From contig JAJEKV010000004.1 of the NCBI GenBank assembly GCA_021234155.1, positions 1,045,987 to 1,109,986 on the forward strand: a DNA stretch of 64,000 bases, given 5' to 3'. This DNA comes from Isoetes taiwanensis. Taxonomy: Eukaryota > Streptophyta > Lycopodiopsida > Isoetales > Isoetaceae. Below, piece by piece: positions 28,561 through 40,048 of the stretch. The notes under the pieces were generated by a model, which searched no databases, had not been told where the DNA came from, and was given only the letters and a program-made list of their open reading frames with translations. The position numbers and the translations under genes were made by a program. Position 1 is the stretch's first letter. Every line of letters starts with the position of its first letter.

Positions 28561-29496
28561 GCTGCAGCCTCGGTAGCCACCTCCTTGCTCACATCATCAT
28601 CGTCCAATTGCCTTTGCTCATGTTCTTTGGTTAGAGGAGGCCAAAGCTCATCATCAGAGATTAAATTTTTAGTGTTGTTCCTGATCCGTGCCTTTATCTC
28701 CTCGATCTGCAATTGTTGGCTTTCCAATTCACTTGCTTTCTTCCTCTGGACTTGCAAATTAATGAAGGCTTCCCTTCGGCTCTTATCGAGAAGATCCATT
28801 TCAATTTGCTCATCGGCCACCACTCCAGCCATTCTCCTGGCCCTCTGCAATTTTCGGGTCAGGTTGTGGGCATATTTATAATCCGGATCCAAGCTTCTGG
28901 CCACAGAAATTTTTCCATAACTCCTCTTCCGCTGATTGGCATTTGCCTTGGCGGGCTTTGCATTGGGCAAAAGTATTCGATTTGGAATCCTCCTCCTCGG
29001 CGCATCAGTAACCCGAAACCTATCATACAAGGCATGCACTCTGAACCTATGATTTTCGAGCTCAACCTTCCTGGAGTAAGTTTTGGTGCAGTCCTCAATT
29101 AAGCACTTCCATCTCTTTGCCAGCTGATTGTAACTGTAATCAGGGGCCTTTTAGTACTCGAAAAACACTTGAGCAGGTTCTGGCTCGTTGTCTATGACCT
29201 GACCCTTTGTTGCATCCTTACCCCCTTCCTCATTGAAATCACCCAGCAGTTGAGCGTCCACAGAAACTCCCGGGATCACCTCCACCTCTGGATTTCTTCC
29301 CCGCATCCGATTTTCCCTGCCCTACATCCGACTTTTCTTGCCCTGTCGGCTTTGGGGACTCCACCTCAGCCTCCGATTCCGCTTCAGTGCGCAGGAACTC
29401 CGGAATCTTGAATGCATATGAAGCGCCTGAGTCAAGACAAACATTCTCGCCAAAACTGGTGTTGAGGCTGACTTCCAGGGTTATGGACTCGTCCAT
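28561..29496 (-). pseudogene. Host-like gene interrupted by element C
   Basis: The ATG at 29496 opens MDESITLEVSLNTSFGENV. After a frameshift near 29300 the text continues VEVIPGVSVDAQLLGDFNEE, FFEY, a TAA stop, then DYSYNQLAKRWKCLIEDCTK and a basic, Gln/Glu-rich coiled-coil-like region (RKLQRARRM, QRKKASELESQQLQIEEIK). The frame is open to 28561, where the LTR begins, so the C-terminus is displaced beyond the element. NQLAKRWKCLIED is faintly like a Myb/trihelix helix with a conserved Trp, as in Harbinger ORF1-type proteins, but I cannot assign a family. The frameshift and stop show it is no longer functional. Confidence 0.5.
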
Positions 29497-29822
29497 CTAC
29501 AAGCCACAGTAAGATTTAGTAAAGAATAGTAGGAAATAGTAAAAAAATAGATAAAACAGAGTGAAAGGGTAGATTTTACCTCCGTAACTTCGTTAATACA
29601 GGAGGTAAAGGCCTTCCGCAGCGCCAACGGTTCCGTCGCTCGACAAAAAAAGACTGTGCACAGAGGAATCCGAGACTGGCCACAGCGAGAGTTCTGGCGC
29701 CCAGACTTCGATTCTTCGACATCGACGGAGTGCTCTGGTATCCCCAGGCACTACGTGGCGGACAGCTAGTGGCCACCTACGCATCATTAATGGCCTGTCC
29801 AAATTTAATTAAAATAAAACGT

Positions 29823-30260
29823 ACTGCTGCTTCTGGGATCCTGGAGGACGGTATAAATCATCGGATGTACCGGCTACCAGCAAACCACCTCGGAGTGCAT
29901 CTAACGGCGGAGAATAACTCCCGCCTCCACGTCGGCGACCTCCACGTCGGCGGTCTCCACGTAGGCCACGGCCGGGTGATCCCGGAAGACGGGATCCACT
30001 CACCCAGGCGGGTGATCCCGGAGGAGGGGATCACCACGGCGGATAGCGCCCACCGTAAACAGCCACGGCTCGGAGAACAGGATCCACGTCCATCCACGTG
30101 GGCATCGGCGGGCTCCACGTCTGCCACAGCCGGGTGATCCCGGAGGACGGGATCCACGTCACTCGATTGGGGATCCCGGAGGACGGGATCACCTCGGCGG
30201 ATAGCGTCCGCCGTCATCAGCCACGGGCGGGTGATCCCGGAGGAGGGGATCACCACGGCT
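29823..30260. repeat. GC-rich hairpin repeat block
   Basis: Five copies of a short palindromic unit of the form GGTGATCCC-7 nt-GGGATCACC or close variants lie at about 29975-29998, 30011-30035, 30132-30156, 30169-30193 and 30230-30254. The two at 30011 and 30230 have perfect 9-bp stems. Between them are further short repeats: CTCCACGTCGGCG near 29930-29960 and GGCGGATAGCG after two hairpins. Open frames across it on both strands follow from the repeat composition. Confidence 0.75.
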
Positions 30261-30289
30261 GCACATTTTTCAAGGCATTTCTTCACCTA

Positions 30290-30559
30290 TTCATAGGGTC
30301 ATTGATGTAGCCTAGGCTAAGATATTGATGGCTTATGACTCTTCCTCGCTCAGGGAAGTGAGAGACCGTATTTGGATTTAGTATCTCTAAATTAATTCTT
30401 ATTACTACTTCTCCTATGCTGGAGTGAGTACATAACGCTTCAGGCTTGTGCTTCAGGAGCGTTGTCTTGTGCTCGCACAGCTAGATGAGATTTGTATATC
30501 TTGTAATGCTTACCTGTGATTAATAAACTTGCTTTTCATTCTTCAAAAAAAAAAAAAAG
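30290..30559 (+). mobile_element. Poly(A)-tailed retroposed 3' end
   Basis: AATAAA (about 30522) is followed after about 20 nt by an A-run at 30546-30558. The upstream DNA is non-coding. An AGATTTTA follows the tail and also occurs at 29573, so a retroposed unit of roughly 1 kb is possible, but the duplication is short and could be chance. Confidence 0.45.
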
Positions 30560-33090
30560 ATTTTATTGTCTATGGAGATAAATTACAAGCATGAATATAG
30601 AAGCATTCAACTTGATGAAGAAACTTACACTAGATGATAAGAGCAGACGAGAAATGTAAAAAAGAGGATGAGAACTTCGATTGATCCATCGAAGGTTGTT
30701 CTTTCCACCAGTTATATAACTTAAATGCATTGAATATATTCAAATATGGATGTTATGAGCATATGTTAAAAGCTATGTTGCAGATTAGTATGTGTAGACT
30801 GCATTACTTACATGTTTGGGTAAACATAACTAAGCGAAGGTTTATAAGAGTAATCAAATTTGAGATTTTGCCAGCTCCAAGTAGATATAAACATAAAAAT
30901 ATCGATAATTTTAGTCAAACACACGTCATAAAGTATGCTACGATTTTATACAAATAGTCAAACAATTTTTTGCTATAAAGAATATAATATGTTTAATTTT
31001 TTTCCTGGTCATAAACAATGCTAGTATAGTGTGTGCATCTCATAGACCAGTTTAGGCTTAAGTGGGAATCAAAATGTACTTCCAATATATTCTTCTGAAC
31101 TGTATCAGCTGCTTCCAATTGGAAGATTGTTTGTATTATGCAATGAACATGTGGATCATCTATGTTATATACAAGGGATCATAGGCATATGAATACAATG
31201 CATTGCAGCTAAAATTCTAAATGAGCACAATCAATTTCACTTAAAATTTTAGATGACTATATTGAATAATAACGATTTCTAAATCTATGGCCCTTTGATC
31301 ATATACCTCAATCCAAGTTGTGGTCTAAAACCAAAATTTCTTTTTATACAACTCAATAAAAGAATAGCCATAGAACTATTTTCAATTAACCATAAAATCT
31401 CAAATGCAGTTCAATAAGAAATACAAATAAAACAATGCATCCATGAGACAAATGCATTTTATTAGTGTAAGTAATTTGTTATAGAGAAATGCGCATTGAT
31501 AATGATTCCCATTTTATTTGATATCCTTGTAGGTATGTTGAACTTGTCGAGTTACTTTAGTAGATGCTTTCCCTTTAAATAAAATATTCATAAACCATTT
31601 TACTTAAATCTAGATTATTTCACATGATAGAGAAGACAAATTGTCAAGATGTCCTTGCACATGTCTAATCATCTATGCCCTTGACGTCACGAGCACCACC
31701 AAGATGAATTAGTACATAAGACACGATTAGCATAAATTATGGTTGTACTAAATATACTTTTTTTGTGTATCATGGAAATGAACAATGCTGCTAGATTTAT
31801 AACATACATATATGTTAACCAGCAAATGATTTGGCATACAAGAGAAAACAAATGCTTCTAATATGAGTGTTTTATCCATAACTCAATAACATCACATGGA
31901 GGCCTCATTTAATTCGCTTTTGGAATGACATGATCATTTATTAAAGGGACAACACATGGAGATTGATCATACTAAAAATTTTAAAAAACTGTGAGTGGCA
32001 TAATAATAGGCGAGTTATATAAGCTTTCCCAATTTGGAGTTAATCTCTTGCAGGGAATGATTCTTCTAGACTGCTTAATGGTTGTTTTACATAAGAAAAG
32101 GGACTTTTCGAGTCTACGAAGTCAACAAAATTGATATTCAAATATAAAATATTCATTTAACTTGAAAGGTAGGGCTTGAGCGTCGTGATGGCATGATGTA
32201 ATATGATATGTATTAAAATACACATTAAAGAATTGAGCAAACTATGATTGAGATAATTACTTTGACATACCAAAGCATCTTCTTCACTATGTCACAATTA
32301 ATATTTTACAGTGACAAATCAAAGATGCACGAGTGTCACAAATTGAAACGATATTCCAATTGCAGTATCAAGAAAAGATTCAATGATATAAGTTGACACA
32401 ATTATAAATGCATAAACACGTCCTAGCAACAATGCACGAGTGCAATAAAACAATGTGTAAAGTGCTATTTCTTCAAAGCTTGTCTTGCATAGATGAAGAT
32501 GCATATTGCATGGTCGCTTTCCCAAAATATTGCTTGCAAACATTTAAGCAGTCTCCAATCATACTTGTCACATCACAACAACATACAAAATGTTTATTCC
32601 GCGCCCGAAGCATAGCATACACCATTAAAAAGATGATGGAATCCTCTTGGGTTGACCATAGACAGTTTTAGTTGAAGGAAGTCCTATATCTGTATATCTG
32701 GTTAAGCACATAATTGAGATATAGTTCAATATGAACTTAGTTACTTCAAACATCTAGACAAAGATTAGTATCATTAGTTGCTTGGTAAATGTAGAGTCGT
32801 TCATAGAACTGAACTCAATCGAATTAACTTATCGTCCATGGAGACCATGAAGTCTATGGGACCCAATACAAAAGAGAGAGCATAACAAGACCATTATTGT
32901 CTAGGATTAAAACACCCCGCCCCGAGTATTTTTTTGAGAGAGAAACTTTAGAGAGGGGAGGAGCGTTTTTAACATCATGGAAGACTAGATTGGTCTATGA
33001 GACACACTCAAGATTGCTCTGTGGGTCTTGCGCCCATTCAGAGGGACCCAATAGACTATTCTATATATGTTGAGAATTAGAGAGGATGAG
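30560..33090. other. AT-rich intergenic DNA
   Basis: No gene, RNA or clear repeat recognised. Frames at 30730-30957, 32319-32543 and 32408-32671 are short, AT-driven and not supported. Confidence 0.5.
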
Positions 33091-33440
33091 ATGGCATTGA
33101 GGTACGTTGACAATAAATGCAACAAGAGGTTGAGATGTCTATTTTCAAAATTAAGAAACTCTATCAGCAATGGTTATAGGAATGCAAGCTACAAGTGTTA
33201 TAATAGACTATTGTGTATTCAACAATTCCCATTTTAGAATGGGATTTGAGAGTACATTGACAAAAGATGCAATAAGATGTTATTTAGTATTTCTCGAAAT
33301 GACTGAACATTAGATGAACAATGTAAGATAAGTTAACGGGACCGGAGTGGATTCGGAAGGCATAGAAAGGTACATTGACAAAAGATGCAGTGAGAGGTTA
33401 TTTAAGTATTCTTGAGGACCATGGAATAGTAGATGAACAA
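33091..33440. repeat. Three diverged direct repeats
   Basis: The motif GGTACATTGACAAAAGATGCA, or variants of it, recurs at about 33101, 33251 and 33369. Each copy is followed by a similar (A)GAGGTTATTTAAG-like stretch, and the last two share GTAGATGAACAATG. Spacing is 150 and about 118 bp. Confidence 0.55.
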
Positions 33441-33825
33441 TGCTATGAATGTAAGTTAAAGGGATCACGATGGAGGACACAATAAATCTATGCTGAATAG
33501 CTTGGAATTGGACCAGTGTCAAGTGCTGTGAAGTGCCTGAGAACAATCTCATGTAAATATCGGACATGCCTTAAATCACGAAAAACCCGCCAAGTCTGCA
33601 GATACAGCGTGTGTTTTTGTATGTGGCTGTAACACAGACAAAGATGTGAATATACCAGGGATATACCCGTGGTTTAAGGATGATGGCATTCCGTATTTAT
33701 GATATTTAGAGAGAATGAGAAAGTGATTGAGGAATTACAGACCTAAAAAATGTGGATTTTGAAAGAGGAAAAGGGATTATTTGTTAATGATTTTTAATGC
33801 AAGGGAGAGGATATGGTGGTAAATC

Positions 33826-34006
33826 GAGCGCAGTAAATATCGGACGCTGACATGTTATACCCACGGGCATATCCGTGGTATATCCGTGTGTTTGACATGT
33901 TATAGCCACGCCCAAAAAAAATTACACGGCATTTTTGTGGACTTAGCGAATTTTTTGCCATTTAAGGCTGGGTATAACATGTCAGCGTCTGACATTTACC
34001 GCGATG
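33826..34006. mobile_element. Mutator-like MITE (181 bp)
   Basis: Terminal inverted repeats of 34 bp (33829-33862 and 33970-34003) differ at only about three positions; both include GACGCTGACATGTTATACCC. The element is flanked by an 11-bp direct repeat, GGTGGTAAATC, at 33815-33825 and 34007-34017. TIRs plus a 9-11-bp duplication are characteristic of Mutator-type elements. It has no coding capacity and ends about 520 bp upstream of the BTB/NPH3 start codon. Confidence 0.85.
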
Positions 34007-34523
34007 GGTGGTAAATCTGCAAGGTAACCATTTGGACCAAGTCTTGAAGCATGGAGAAGGGGTCCTCATGTTGGCAGAAAAAAACCTTAAATAAAAATGG
34101 TACAAAGTGGCACTCAATGCTCAAGACCCTGCTTGCATGTGCCCTTTTAAAAATCGGGTCTCTCTCCATCCCTGCCGCTGCAGCGCGCACCAGTCTGCCC
34201 CATTTTTTCCTGTTTCCTACGCATTTTTGATCGCTCATCCGTCAATTTCTTGCCGGATCCAAAGAACCCAATTCATATCCGGATCTCTCATACCGAGACC
34301 TTGAAAGAATCAGACTTCACTTCGCTTCCGGAGCTCATTATTTCTTCTGGGTCAGCCTGAAATATGGGCTGATGATCTGATTATACGAAATAAACTCACA
34401 AGCGTTTTGCGAGCTTTTGACCTGGTTTTATTGATGTGTGCAAGAAACAGGGGAGCTATTTTTTCAGCGGCTATGGAGATTTAGGGCAGATTGGCTATGG
34501 AGATTTAGGGCGGATTTTTTAGC

Positions 34524-36185
34524 ATGGCAAAGAAGGAAGGAAGCTTTAGCGGATGGCTGCAAAGGGTTCGAAGAACAGGGGAGTTCAGCGATGTGAAAAT
34601 AATAGTAGAAGACCAAGATTTTCTTCTTCATATGCTCCCCCTTCAAAACGAATGCTCTTATTTTCGGAATCTGCCCAAAATGGAGGCCGGAAACAGAGTA
34701 GTAAAAATCCCAGATCTACCCGGCGGAGCAGAAGCCTTCGCCATAGCTGCGGATTTTTGCTACCTCATAAAACCCACATACAATTTTGGGAATATCGCAT
34801 CCATCAGAGCTGTGGCAGAGTTTTTAGGTATGGCGGATCTGCTGGACAGCACCAAGAAATATTTATACACAAATGTGTTCAGCCATTGGAGATCTTGTGT
34901 TGGTTACCTATGTGATTATAAAAAGATCAGCCCTGCTGTGGACGAATATGTTGAATCTCGCTGCGTAAAGGTAATAACTTCTGCATGTTCTAAAGGATTT
35001 ATGGAAGCAAAGCATGTGTCTGTTCCAATCCCAATTTCTCCCTCAGTTCCGTCAAGCATATGGCAGAGCTCGCCATGCCATAGCTTGACGGACATATTAG
35101 TTACTGTTTCCACCATGCCAGATGAATATATCCTACATGTTATCGATCTTTTGGTAGAAAGTGAGGTGAATTTAAACATCAAATGCAGGCAGGGAAGAAA
35201 TGTGAGATCATGGCTAAAATATTTGGTCAGAGATGAATGCAAAACAGACAGATCTAGATGTTGGGTTGTGCTCTGTTTATCAAAAATGCTTGTAAAAGGA
35301 GCTCAGAAAGTCCGTCCATGGATGGAACTTGCTTCCCAATATTGGTGCAGTCTGTTAGAACAGATTGAATATCTTCTAGACATGGCAGATGATATAATGA
35401 GGGAAAGATTAGACCATATAAAGTCTGCCATGGAGCAGAGAATTGGAGCTGGATTAAATGAGCTAGATGATTATCTACATACATATAAATTCATGCCAGA
35501 GACTATTCTGGCACTTGCAAAGCATTTTATGGAGGATTGGGACGAAAATGAGTCTGATATTGATGTGCAAGAGGTGGCAGCAGAGATTGATTCATGTCTG
35601 TGGTCTTTTTCAGAAAATGCTGCCATAGCTGCAGATGATTTTATTGCAATATATACAACGTTTCCATCGAGCTGCAGAAAATCAGACGATGCTCTGTTTT
35701 GCTCTGTAAATAAAATGCTGAGCAATGGAAATTTTTCTGAAGAAGATGCGCAGCAGCTATGGCGCCTGGTAGATTGCGAAAAACTGAGCGCTCCAGTTTA
35801 TGAGCAAGCTCTGAGTAATCCTTCGTTTCTGTGCCAGCCGCATGTGCTTGAAAGTGTGCTGCAGCGGCATAACGAAGAACTGGCAAATATTGGGGACGAA
35901 GATCGGCAAAATTTGAGGCAGATCATGCAGAAAGTTATCAAGGCAAGCCTGAAATTGTTGGAAGAAAATTCGAGGAGATCTAAAGAGATTATGGAGCTCC
36001 AGAAACAATATGCTGCTCTTTTGGGCGGTAAGATCTGCCCTTTTGGCCGAGATAGCTGCGAAAATAGCCCTGATTCTTTTAAAATGCTCTCCTCCGGTAG
36101 CTTCACAGATGATACTTGCTCTGATGTTCCTGTTCGCCACTCTCTTCGCAGCCTTGGAGAGATTGTTTTGCAGCTCAAATCCTGA
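34524..36185 (+). CDS. BTB/POZ domain, NPH3-family protein
   Basis: An uninterrupted 553-codon ORF with ATG in good context (AGCATGGCA). The BTB/POZ domain spans about 20-108 (FSDVKIIVEDQDFLLHMLPL, LPGGAEAFAIAADFCY, VAEFLGM). The NPH3 domain spans about 186-456: DILVTVSTMP, CRQGRNVRSWLKYLVRDE and, near its end, LVDCEKLS followed by HVLESVLQRHNEELA. A predicted coiled coil (about 458-500) and a Ser-rich tail ending VLQLKS follow. Members of this family act as substrate adaptors of CUL3 ubiquitin ligases at the plasma membrane, in phototropism and related signalling; that role is inferred from the family. The sequence is divergent from classical NPH3 and shorter than typical members. Most family members have introns; this one has none. 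Confidence 0.93.
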   Translation: MAKKEGSFSGWLQRVRRTGEFSDVKIIVEDQDFLLHMLPLQNECSYFRNLPKMEAGNRVVKIPDLPGGAEAFAIAADFCYLIKPTYNFGNIASIRAVAEFLGMADLLDSTKKYLYTNVFSHWRSCVGYLCDYKKISPAVDEYVESRCVKVITSACSKGFMEAKHVSVPIPISPSVPSSIWQSSPCHSLTDILVTVSTMPDEYILHVIDLLVESEVNLNIKCRQGRNVRSWLKYLVRDECKTDRSRCWVVLCLSKMLVKGAQKVRPWMELASQYWCSLLEQIEYLLDMADDIMRERLDHIKSAMEQRIGAGLNELDDYLHTYKFMPETILALAKHFMEDWDENESDIDVQEVAAEIDSCLWSFSENAAIAADDFIAIYTTFPSSCRKSDDALFCSVNKMLSNGNFSEEDAQQLWRLVDCEKLSAPVYEQALSNPSFLCQPHVLESVLQRHNEELANIGDEDRQNLRQIMQKVIKASLKLLEENSRRSKEIMELQKQYAALLGGKICPFGRDSCENSPDSFKMLSSGSFTDDTCSDVPVRHSLRSLGEIVLQLKS

Positions 36186-36573
36186 TCCATTTATATATTA
36201 TTTCACTCTTCTTTTCCTGCTCAATCTCTCCTTAGAAATAGTTCTATCAGTCATAGGGATCTTCAACTCGTTTTTAAGCTCTGTAAAAAAATTTAAATAG
36301 CTTAGTTCAGTCTAGGTCAAACAAGATCAATATTTGCTTTGCAGCTCAATCTGATCATGAAATGACAGTTCAAAAGTTCATGTTTTTATTGAATCAATCA
36401 GAAGCTTTGCAAATGTTGAGATAGTTAGGTTGTTTATTCTTTAGCGAATTTCTCATAACCCTTAGGTTATTATATGTTGTCGTTTTTCCTGTCCAACAGT
36501 TAACCAAAAGAACAATTGGTGTATGGATTTACTGTCACGTCCTATGGAAGTCGTGTCATGTTCTCCATTACTC

Positions 36574-36615
36574 AATAAAACAATACGTGTATTTAAAAAA
36601 AAAAAAAAAAAAAAA
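36574..36615 (+). terminator. Polyadenylation signal and A21 tract downstream of BTB/NPH3
   Basis: AATAAA at 36574-36579 is followed 15 nt later by 21 consecutive A at 36595-36615, about 410 nt after the stop codon. A genomic A-tract at this spacing is what a reverse-transcribed mRNA would leave. The DNA right after it is the left end of duplicated block D1. Confidence 0.6.
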
Positions 36616-38313
36616 GCAAAAGGCACACCAGAAGACTTTGGCAAGGTTAAGCTTGTTAGATATCTACGCCTGAAACTCAGACAAGGATACTATATTATCG
36701 CTCGGCAACCAATGAACTGTAGATACCAAACACAAGTAAGAGAGAAGAAAACAGTGTCAAAATATGTTATCATGATCTTATCGGGCTTGAGATTACCATT
36801 CTTTTCATGTTTGGGGCTAACATCCTCATTTGTATGCGAACACTAAATATAGAACATATTTTATTAATATGCAACATATGGAATTAGTTGGTTCAGCGAA
36901 CCTTGCCCTTCCTCAAGTTTTTTGTTGCAAACCCCAAGAACTATAAATGACCAATCTAGCAATGCTCTCCCCTATCCTAAACTCACATATTACAGGCATC
37001 AATATGTCAATATCGGGCAATGGCATAGAACCAAGCAAGATACTCAAATAGAAACACATAGCCTAGACTACTAATGCTTGATATTAGGGTAAGATTCATT
37101 TTGATGGCTGTTGCTGGGCACTCTACTAGTCACCGAATAATAAAATCGAAAACATCTTCAAACTTCGGTACTACAAGTGCGGGAACGATGGATAGCTAGT
37201 TATATTTTGACATATCCTGCTCATTGTAAAAATCGATTCGATGTGAGGTTCAAAGCCTAATGGACATAGAACAGAAACACAAAACAAAGGCTTATTTGCG
37301 ATCTTGTCCAATCAAATGAAAGTATACATAAGTAATGGAGATATATATAAGTAATGGAGATAGAACAGAAACATACACAAAGGCTCAACAAATTGGTAAT
37401 GCCATCCAAGCAACTGCAGAGTACTACCATGTCACAGAGATCTTAGTTTGTCCTAAAACAAGCCTGATATGGACTAAAATACAAAAGTTGGTCACTTAGA
37501 AGTTAAAGTAAAATGGTAGTGTTGTGCTTCATGATTGCTTTCACATGGTGGTTTCCTTCAACACATTTGTTTTACTCTTAAGACTTGTAAGTATTCTCAG
37601 GCATCAAATAAGAAATATTTCTAACACGTCCAATATGCTTAATTTTACTATATAAAGTGATTTTCATGGACTTTAATCCCATCAAAAAACCTTCTTAATA
37701 ACAAAGGCGCAATACACAACGCTTCAAAAAACAAGGTGCTGCGCACGGAGGGTTGCCCTCTAGTTTGTTGAGGGTGAAGTGGCCTAAATCAAACCGTGAA
37801 GTCATGTTTTCACAATCTATATTTAAATTAAAGTAAACTCCTACCATGTTCTTACAATCAGTTTGTAGATCCCCTACATTCATGTACAAGCCCGTCCACA
37901 AGTGCCCCTCGATTAGTTTAATGTTGTAGAAATGTCTGTACATATTTTATATCTTGCAGGCATAATCACATTACTTCTCAGTACTCACAATATTTTAAGC
38001 TATAGGTGTTCGTATATAACATCGTTGAACGAGTCACAACATACAATAAACAATGTTTTGGGAGATGTTCCACTTGAAAGACATTGAAAGAAGTTATATT
38101 GTTATTCTGATCTTATTTTAATCACTAGAAAAAGTGCCCAGCGTTGCTGGGCTTTTCGTCAAGCATAAATTAAAAACTAATAGAAATGGTGGATTTAACT
38201 TCACAACAACTTCACTTCCCATCAGGATCAACAAAATGCCATATAAGTCCGCCATTTGTCTGTGATCGTATTAGAGAACCTTATATCTCTCAGGCTGTGT
38301 AGTTTATTATGGA

Positions 38314-38783
38314 TCAAATGCATCGAAGATAAACCATTAAGGTAATCCAAAGGTACCATGATCCATTTTCAACCACTACATTCAGGTCTTCATTTTCATC
38401 CTCCTTCAGACCAGAAATCTTGAGGTTCTTGGCCCTCATTTCCTGATCCATCTGCTCATTGGAATATCTTTCAGAGTGTTTGTGCAATTGTTCTTTTGTC
38501 ACTCCGTCCATTGCCTCTGTTATGCTTGCCATCATATGTACTTGTGAATCAGCGTGACCTTCTCTCTTTTGTGCTAAGACTTCTTTCAATTCTTTGTTTT
38601 GCATCTGTAATTCTGGTTTTGAGATAGTACCTGCTCAACCATCTTCTGTTGATCCTGATTCTGGGAAACGACTTGCTCAACTAGCTTCTGCAACCTCATG
38701 ATTTTAGCTTTCATTTCTGTTAAAGAAGATAGAATCGCTTCCTCATCATTATACCCTTTAGCTGGCGTCCTGTTCTTCCCCAT
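38314..38783 (-). pseudogene. LINE ORF1-like coiled-coil fragment (copy a)
   Basis: ATG at 38783 (CCCATGGGG) opens MGKNRTPAKGYNDEEAILSS, then a Gln/Leu/Val heptad stretch (VEQVVSQNQDQQKMVEQVLS). A frameshift near 38600 moves to the frame continuing KELKEVLAQKREG, and finally EMRAKNLKISGLKEDENED. A coiled coil followed by an (A)KNLxIxGLxExE sequence is the layout of L1-type LINE ORF1 proteins just at the start of their RNA-binding domain. The rest of ORF1 and any reverse transcriptase are missing. A poorer copy is at 52824-53300. Confidence 0.5.
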
Positions 38784-38858
38784 GGGAGAGGAATGGATGT
38801 ATTAGAGTTGTAGGAATTGCAGGAATATATCGTGGAACGGTCTGGGTTCTTTCTCTTT

Positions 38859-39097
38859 GGGCGTTTGGTCTAGTGGTAACACACTAGTTCCTTAGCAATG
38901 TGGTCTCGAGTTCGAGACCGCCTGTAATCAAGATTCCTGTGACCGTTGGGGGTCAAATCCCAACAGACGCAATGTAAGGTGGTTGGGGGCAGGGCCCAAC
39001 CAAGCAATGTAGTATGGTGTGTGGTCACATGTCCAGTTGGATGCTGCCTAGTGGCGTGACGTTAAAACTACTATCTATCTATCTATCTATCTATCTT
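38859..39097 (+). mobile_element. tRNA-derived SINE (copy a)
   Basis: Starts GGGCGTTTGG with an A box TGGTCTAGTGG (38866-38876) and a B box AGTTCGAGACC (38909-38919), 33 nt apart, the internal RNA polymerase III promoter of tRNA genes. The head resembles a tRNA but does not close into a cloverleaf with matching acceptor arms. A non-tRNA body follows and the element ends in a (CTAT)n simple repeat (39070-39097). A second, more decayed copy is at 53377-53620. Confidence 0.75.
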
Positions 39098-40048
39098 TCC
39101 GTTTCTTTAAATTTGTCTGATGCACCACGTGCTACACATTCTATGCCAACGAAACCAAAGCTCTGCAACTTTGCTTGGGCAATAATGGTTGCAACATTTA
39201 CTTGTTGGGAGATATCCTCATACGTATTTGATGCCGTTTGGGTAGTGTTGTGCTATACGGAGGTGATAGTCCATCCTTGATTTGGTATATTCCAGGACTT
39301 ATTTTGTGATCCAATGATCACACATGAGAACAAAATTACCATCATTTAAGGATCTACATTCATGCATTATTAAATGGTTTCAAAGGTGAAACTTGTAGCT
39401 TAATTAAAATTTGTACATTGCACAACACAAGTGATGGCTTGCTATGCAACTCAAAAACTAGAAGTTTAAAGGGAAGCATATAGATCTAAACCAAAGTTGT
39501 GGAGGCTTAAACTAAATCCTTAGTCATTGCACAAGTGGAAAGCTTTTGCCAAACAAATGCAAAATCCTTTTCGACATCTAAAGGAAAAACAAGTGGCTCA
39601 TTCATTAACTGTTTAGCATAATGAGCTAATAAATGGTAGTGTGATAGCATTATGATCATAGTTACATAATATATAAAGTAACATATACAAAGAAAATGGT
39701 ATAAATCATTTTTATTCCTTACGCCATATTGCAAGTTGGAATTATGCCTTCATGTCGTATATACAAACTAGACTTTTCATAAAGGTATCTCTTGCAACCT
39801 TTTGTTTATACTAAAAGGAAAATAAATCACTCTGAATCTCGATGGCAATATTCTACATCACTCTGAATCTCGATGGCAATATTCTTTTGCGGAAGAGCTT
39901 GAGGACCTGCAAAGCTAAAACATCTGATTGCCTGCATGACTATAAGCAAATATAAAGCCTTCAAAGTGCATTTTTTCAAAGAATCTAGATCAACTTCTTC
40001 AATCTCTGCAAATGTCGTTAGCATTTCATTTCAAAAGTCCATAATCCT

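Larger units (their letters stand above)
36616..40048. repeat. Duplicated block D1, copy a
   Basis: From GCAAAAGGCACACC to TCCATAATCCT this block matches 50006-55565 in the same orientation. It contains a LINE-ORF1-like fragment (38314-38783) and a SINE (38859-39097). Copy b carries two extra insertions of about 1.1 and 1.0 kb. The rest is AT-rich DNA without recognisable genes. Confidence 0.85.

Noticed and set aside
29975-30254. CRISPR-like regularly spaced palindromes
   Set aside because: Spacing is irregular, units are diverged and the sequence is nuclear plant DNA.
38859-38925. tRNA gene
   Set aside because: A and B boxes are present but there is no complete cloverleaf, and the sequence continues into a SINE body.
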